7,758 nucleotides of DNA from Pseudanabaena sp. CAN_BIN31 (lineage in GTDB: Bacteria > Cyanobacteriota > Cyanobacteriia > Pseudanabaenales > Pseudanabaenaceae): the NCBI GenBank assembly GCA_026785865.1, contig JAJAZG010000416.1:1-7758 (forward strand). Direction: 5' to 3'. The position numbers and the translations under genes are program-made. Each line of letters begins with the position of its first letter. Positions within the stretch are counted from its first letter, which is position 1. This document shows, in pieces, positions 3,826 through 7,758 of this stretch. Under the pieces are notes generated by a model, which worked only from the letters and a program-made list of their open reading frames with translations, did no database searches and was not told the DNA's origin.

Positions 3826-6201
3826 CTAAATCTTTTGAATCGGCGCAATTTTGGGATCAATGATTTTTTTGCCTTGCCCTGCGAAGGCGACAGCTAAATA
3901 CATCTTGTCGCCAGTGCCTAGCAAATTGGAAATTTGACCCTCGCCAAATTTCTCATGCTTCACGCGATCGCCTACTTGCCAATCGACACGGGGTTTGGGC
4001 TTTACGGCACTTGCCTTGACAGGGGCGACAGATCTGAGCGAACCTTTAACACTGGTAGCTTCGGCGCGTTGACTTGCCTTGCTGATAAATTTATCGATGC
4101 CATGTCCTGTGAGATATTCCTTCGGTAATTCGGCAAGGAATCGGGAAGGGATGGCATATTCACGGTTGCCATAAAGACGACGGGCTTGAGCATGGCTGAG
4201 GAATAATTTCTCTTGGGCGCGGGTGATGCCCACATACATCAGGCGACGTTCTTCTTCTAAGGCACTGGGATCATTAACTGAACGGAAACTAGGGAACAAG
4301 CCTTCTTCTAAACCAACTAGGAACACGACGGGAAATTCTAAACCTTTGGCAGCATGGAGCGTCATCAGCGCGACTTTTTCAGAGTTCTCTTTGTTGTCAT
4401 CGAGGCTAGAAGCGAGAGCCGCATTGGCTAGGAATGCATCAAGGGAAGCATCTTCATTCTCTTCCGCAAATTGCAAGGCGGCGTTATATAGTTCTTGCAA
4501 GTTGGCAATGCGATCGTTCGCTTCATCGTTGCTTTGCGCTTTCAATTCATCGATATAGCCCGATTCTGCGAGAATGCCCTGAATGATGTCCGCCGCAGGG
4601 GTAGTAGCAACTTTGGCCTGCCATTTTTGCATCAGTTCCACAAAGGATAGAACGCCTCTAGCCGATCGCCCTGCGAGGGTTTTTACTGTAGTTTCATCGC
4701 TGATGATTTCCCAAATGGGAACGCTGAGTTCTTGGGCGGCTTGTTGAAGTTTATCGAGGGTTGCCTTACCGATGCTGCGTTTGGGGATATTAATAATTCG
4801 CATCAAACCGAGGGTATCCGATGGATTGGATAGTAATCGCAAATAGGAGAGAACATCTTTAATTTCTTTGCGATCGTAAAATCGTAAGCCGCCCACGACT
4901 TTGTAAGGAATATTCCAACGCACCAGCATTTCTTCAAACGGACGAGATTGCGCGTTAGTACGATAGAGGATTGCAAAATTTCCGAGATTGGCGGTGGGAG
5001 TTTTGGTCTTAACACGACGAATCTGTTCGATTACAAACTGCGCTTCATCGACCTCGTCATCAGCACGGAATAATTCAATCAAATCACCGTCAGGTCTAGT
5101 TGATTTGAGAACTTTATCAATCCGCTCTGTATTATGGTCAATTAGTTGATTGGCAAGTTCCAGAATATTAGCAACGGAACGATAGTTCTCTTCCAGTTTG
5201 ATCATCGTGCCAGTATGGGCATCGGGCAAGCGATCGCCAAATGTTTCTTGGAACTCCATTAAAATCGTGAAGTCCGCCGAACGGAAGCTATAAATTGATT
5301 GATCCGCATCACCAACTACAAAAATGGAACGAGATTCCCAACTTGGGCTGGCATCATTGGTTGCAAGCAAGCGAATCAGATCGTATTGGGTGCGATTGGT
5401 ATCTTGATATTCATCAACGAGGATATGTTGAAAGCGATTATGCCAATAGGCGAGAACTTCAGGATTTTGTTGAAATAGACGTACTGGCAAAAAGATTAAA
5501 TCATCAAAATCAAGGGCGTTATTTGTGGCTAGCTGATTTTGATAGAGATTGTAAACTTGGGCAATTCTAGCTTTACGAAACGATGAATCATCGCTTTGTT
5601 TTTCGTATTCTTCAGGAGTCCAGCCTTTGTTTTTGGCATTGCCGATCGCAAAACGCACCGACTTTGGCTCAAATTTTTTCTCGTCTAAATCGAGTTGATT
5701 AACGACAATATCTTTAACTAGAGATTGCGCGTCAGAATCATCAAAAATCGAGAAATTCTTTGCCCAGCTTCTACCATTACTATCTTTATATTTATCAATA
5801 TCAAGACGCAAAATTCGACAGCACATACTATGGAAAGTTCCCATCCATAGACCATCTTGAGCAAAGCTATTAATATATCGCTTATAAACTTTCTTTCGCA
5901 GTTTGTCCTGTTCCCAATCAGGAATTTCGCTTAAAGCTTTACCTAATTCTCTTGCAGAAATTTCTTGCGTTAACAAAGATTGAATTCGCTCATTCATTTC
6001 TTTGCCAGCTTTATTTGTAAAAGTGACTGCTAAGATTTGCTCAGGCGCAACACCATGATTGAGCATTAAATTAGCGATGCGATAGGTTAATGTTCGTGTT
6101 TTTCCTGAACCTGCACCTGCGACTACAAGCATTGGACCATGCAGATGGCTGGCGGCTTTTTGTTGGGCAGGGTTGAGATGATGCAAAAAATTGGAACTCA
6201 T
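3826..6201 (-). CDS. pcrA: PcrA/UvrD superfamily 1A DNA helicase
   Basis: This is an ATP-dependent 3'-5' DNA helicase of the PcrA/UvrD type, acting in nucleotide excision repair, replication-conflict resolution and removal of recombination intermediates. Helicase motifs appear in order (numbered from the ATG at 6201): Q-motif LNPAQQKA (9-16), Walker A AGAGSGKT (28-35), GTFHSMCCRILR, Walker B ILVDEYQDTN (DE about 263-264), VVGDADQSIYSFR, KLEENYRS, TLHAAKGLEFPVVFLVGLEE and YVGITRAQEKLFLSHA. The last 53 residues (VDWQVGDRVKHEKFGEGQIS onward) form the C-terminal Tudor-like domain, which in PcrA contacts RNA polymerase. The frame is open to an ATG at 6249, but the family usually begins a few residues before LNPAQ, so I chose 6201 (791 residues). 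This also leaves room for a divergent promoter. A decayed second copy of the gene's end lies at 622-698. Confidence 0.95.
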   Translation of the reverse strand: MSSNFLHHLNPAQQKAASHLHGPMLVVAGAGSGKTRTLTYRIANLMLNHGVAPEQILAVTFTNKAGKEMNERIQSLLTQEISARELGKALSEIPDWEQDKLRKKVYKRYINSFAQDGLWMGTFHSMCCRILRLDIDKYKDSNGRSWAKNFSIFDDSDAQSLVKDIVVNQLDLDEKKFEPKSVRFAIGNAKNKGWTPEEYEKQSDDSSFRKARIAQVYNLYQNQLATNNALDFDDLIFLPVRLFQQNPEVLAYWHNRFQHILVDEYQDTNRTQYDLIRLLATNDASPSWESRSIFVVGDADQSIYSFRSADFTILMEFQETFGDRLPDAHTGTMIKLEENYRSVANILELANQLIDHNTERIDKVLKSTRPDGDLIELFRADDEVDEAQFVIEQIRRVKTKTPTANLGNFAILYRTNAQSRPFEEMLVRWNIPYKVVGGLRFYDRKEIKDVLSYLRLLSNPSDTLGLMRIINIPKRSIGKATLDKLQQAAQELSVPIWEIISDETTVKTLAGRSARGVLSFVELMQKWQAKVATTPAADIIQGILAESGYIDELKAQSNDEANDRIANLQELYNAALQFAEENEDASLDAFLANAALASSLDDNKENSEKVALMTLHAAKGLEFPVVFLVGLEEGLFPSFRSVNDPSALEEERRLMYVGITRAQEKLFLSHAQARRLYGNREYAIPSRFLAELPKEYLTGHGIDKFISKASQRAEATSVKGSLRSVAPVKASAVKPKPRVDWQVGDRVKHEKFGEGQISNLLGTGDKMYLAVAFAGQGKKIIDPKIAPIQKI

Positions 6202-6274
6202 GGGCGCAGGAGGGGGAAACTTAGGTAGACTCTTACTACAGTATGCCAAAAATGTTTATGCATACGTTTTAACC
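6202..6274. promoter_or_regulatory. Divergent intergenic region between pcrA and the kinase gene
   Basis: If pcrA starts at 6201 and the kinase at 6275, these 73 bases must hold both promoters and leaders. No convincing -35/-10 pair is visible on either strand. GTATGC at 6241-6246 and GCATAC at 6260-6265 form a six-base inverted repeat that might be a regulator site. The GGAGGGGG stretch near 6209-6216 resembles a ribosome-binding site, but no in-frame start codon follows at the right distance. Confidence 0.4.
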
Positions 6275-7696
6275 GTGGATATTTACTGCACACGCCCCAA
6301 TTGTCTGAAGCCGTTAAACTCGTTTACTGACCTCGATAGTGGCAATACGATTAAGACGATCTCGCAAAAGTTCTGTACGGCTTGCGGGATGCCTTTGTTG
6401 CTCGGTGGACGCTATATCGTCGAAAAACCGATCGCTAGAGGTGGTTTTGGTGCGACGTTTTTAGCACGCGATCGCTATACGCCTGCGATGAAACGCTGTG
6501 TGGTCAAGCTGTTGCAACCCGTAGGGTTTACCAGTTCGCAGATGGCGATCGCCAAACAAATGTTTGAGCGCGAAGCCACGGTTTTAGAAGATTTGGGGAC
6601 ACATTCGCAAATCCCCGATTTGCTTGCTTATTTTGAAGTGCCGTCGGGTCAGGATGAATTCTTTTATTTAGTCCAAGAATTTGTCGATGGTTTCACATTA
6701 GAGCAAATTGTCCAGCAGCATGGCGCGATCGCGGAAGCTGATGTTTTAGAAATCATGCAAAGCCTTTTACCCGTGTTGCAGTTTATTCACGAAAAAGGCT
6801 CGATCCATCGTGATATCAAACCCGCGAATATCATGGTACGCAAGCTCGATCAGATTTATTTTTTACTAGATTTTGGTGCGGTCAAGCAAGTTGCAGGAGT
6901 CGCCCAAGGTCAAAAATCGACAGGGATCTTCACCCCCGGTTATGGCGCACCCGAACAAATGCGCGGCGATACAGTATTTCCTGCCACTGATCTCTATGCC
7001 TTTGCGGTGACTTGCCTCTATTTGCTAACTGGCAAGGAGCCTGAAGAATTATTTGATGTGCATTCCAACAAATGGCAATGGGATCGCTTTGTGAAGTTAA
7101 GCCCAAATCTTAATAATATTTTACAAAAGATGTTAGAGGCTGCCCCCAGCGATCGCTTTAACTCGGCGGCGATCGTGATGCAATCACTCAGCCAAAAATC
7201 TTCTTCTCACCTACACACCATCGTTCAACCACCCGTTACCCCTGCTGCACCTCAGCCAGTTGTTGCTAAAACTGCCCCCAAGCCTGTGGTTCCGCGATCT
7301 ACTAAAACGCCTTGGCTACTATCGGCAACGATTCCCACGCAATTTATCGCCGCTTTTTTGTTAGGTGTAGAAGCGATGCTGCTATGGCAAGTAAGCGAGA
7401 AACTTGGCGCGATCGCTGCAATTGGTACTCCCACCAATTTGATTGCCTTTGGAGTGGCGATCGCGATCATAACCATGCTGAGAATTACTTCTATTCTTGA
7501 CAATAAAGATCTATTTTTCTTTGTGAATTTGCTGAGCATAGGGGGGCTATGGGCGGCTAAATCCTTTGTATCCAGCTTAAATTTTTTACCTGTGTTAGTA
7601 GATATCCTTCCCTATTGTGGAATTGCAGGACTTGGCGCGATCGCACTCATGGCAGCTTTTCGTTTGATCTTCCAATTACTCCATTCAGTGTTTTGA
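6275..7696 (+). CDS. Serine/threonine protein kinase with N-terminal cysteine motif and C-terminal membrane segments
   Basis: This Hanks-type kinase is of the cyanobacterial Spk/PknB-like class. From the GTG at 6275 it has 473 residues. The N-terminus carries C5-x4-C10 and C34-x2-C37, a likely zinc-ribbon or redox-sensitive motif of the kind described for SpkB-like kinases. The kinase domain follows: glycine loop IARGGFGATFLA (53-64), ATP lysine K78, glutamate in FEREATVL (97-104), catalytic IHRDIKPANIMV (177-188), LLDFGAV (197-203) and GYGAPEQ (222-228). All catalytic residues are present. A Pro-rich linker (about 315-344) leads to four predicted membrane helices (about 346-372, 378-403, 411-432, 440-468), so the kinase should face the cytoplasm from a membrane. 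The frame also has an ATG at 6200 and a TTG at 6191, but both would overlap pcrA and add an unconserved stretch. Substrate and signal are unknown. Confidence 0.9.
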   Translation: MDIYCTRPNCLKPLNSFTDLDSGNTIKTISQKFCTACGMPLLLGGRYIVEKPIARGGFGATFLARDRYTPAMKRCVVKLLQPVGFTSSQMAIAKQMFEREATVLEDLGTHSQIPDLLAYFEVPSGQDEFFYLVQEFVDGFTLEQIVQQHGAIAEADVLEIMQSLLPVLQFIHEKGSIHRDIKPANIMVRKLDQIYFLLDFGAVKQVAGVAQGQKSTGIFTPGYGAPEQMRGDTVFPATDLYAFAVTCLYLLTGKEPEELFDVHSNKWQWDRFVKLSPNLNNILQKMLEAAPSDRFNSAAIVMQSLSQKSSSHLHTIVQPPVTPAAPQPVVAKTAPKPVVPRSTKTPWLLSATIPTQFIAAFLLGVEAMLLWQVSEKLGAIAAIGTPTNLIAFGVAIAIITMLRITSILDNKDLFFFVNLLSIGGLWAAKSFVSSLNFLPVLVDILPYCGIAGLGAIALMAAFRLIFQLLHSVF

Positions 7697-7758
7697 GTTG
7701 ATATAGCTAGCTGTCGCCACTTGTAAAACCCAAAAGAGAGAGGGGGGGGGGGGGGGGG
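7697..7758. other. Contig end with terminal G17 run
   Basis: The kinase gene is followed by about 45 bases of ordinary sequence, ending AAAACCCAAAAGAGAGA, and then 17 consecutive G from 7742 to the end. Terminal poly-G is a known artefact of two-colour Illumina chemistry and of assembly breaking at repeats or hairpins. I treat it as artefact rather than biology. The sequence just before it could be the left arm of a terminator hairpin or repeat that the assembly did not cross. Confidence 0.7.

Noticed and set aside
4223..4558. Plus-strand open frame of 111 codons opposite pcrA
   Set aside because: It is antisense to helicase motifs V and VI, and its Ser/Ala-rich composition is typical of a shadow frame.
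6202..6249. Longer pcrA start at ATG 6249
   Set aside because: The extra residues (MAYCSKSLPKFPPPAP) are not typical of the family, which starts a few residues before the Q-motif.
6191..6274. Longer kinase start at TTG 6191 or ATG 6200
   Set aside because: It would overlap the start of pcrA and add a Gly-rich unconserved stretch. The family usually begins close to the first cysteine pair, as with GTG 6275.

Overview
The window looks like chromosomal DNA from a cyanobacterium. The evidence is the C-terminus of a cyanobacterial RNA polymerase beta'' subunit (RpoC2), many copies of the HIP1 octamer GCGATCGC (for example at 691, 764, 1566, 1673, 3353, 3963, 5230 and 6468), two Uma2/DUF820 genes, and a serine/threonine kinase with the cysteine-rich N-terminus common in cyanobacteria. 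A filamentous or Pseudanabaena-like host is possible but is only a guess. The window is probably a contig end, because it stops in an uninterrupted run of 17 G.

Layout. At 2-469 (+) lies the 3' end of rpoC2, followed by two perfect hairpins (473-512 and 533-591). At 600-850 there is no intact gene. Instead there is a mosaic of three decayed minus-strand fragments resembling genes found elsewhere in the window: the end of the pcrA helicase, the toxin gene, and the start of the adjacent Uma2 gene. Two of the boundaries fall on HIP1 octamers. At 838-3136 lies a minus-strand accessory block, in transcription order: a secreted small protein broken by a one-base shift in a G7 tract, an unrecognised 164-residue protein, an antitoxin, a YoeB-type toxin, and Uma2 gene 1. 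At 3254-6201 (-) Uma2 gene 2 follows the PcrA/UvrD helicase after 14 bp. From 6275 (+), divergent from pcrA, is a membrane-anchored serine/threonine kinase.

How the parts relate. rpoC2 and pcrA are housekeeping genes, and the block between them is typical accessory DNA (toxin-antitoxin, Uma2 genes, a broken gene, palindromic repeats). The antitoxin and toxin overlap by one base and should be co-expressed. Uma2 gene 2 is probably co-transcribed with pcrA. I see no CRISPR array, tRNA, rRNA or transposase.

The best candidates for a second look are the mosaic of gene relics at 622-850, the hidden frameshifted secreted protein at 2682-3136, the long perfect palindrome after rpoC2, and the antitoxin whose N-terminal half does not look like the usual YefM/Phd fold. 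I did not find a clearly new multi-gene system.
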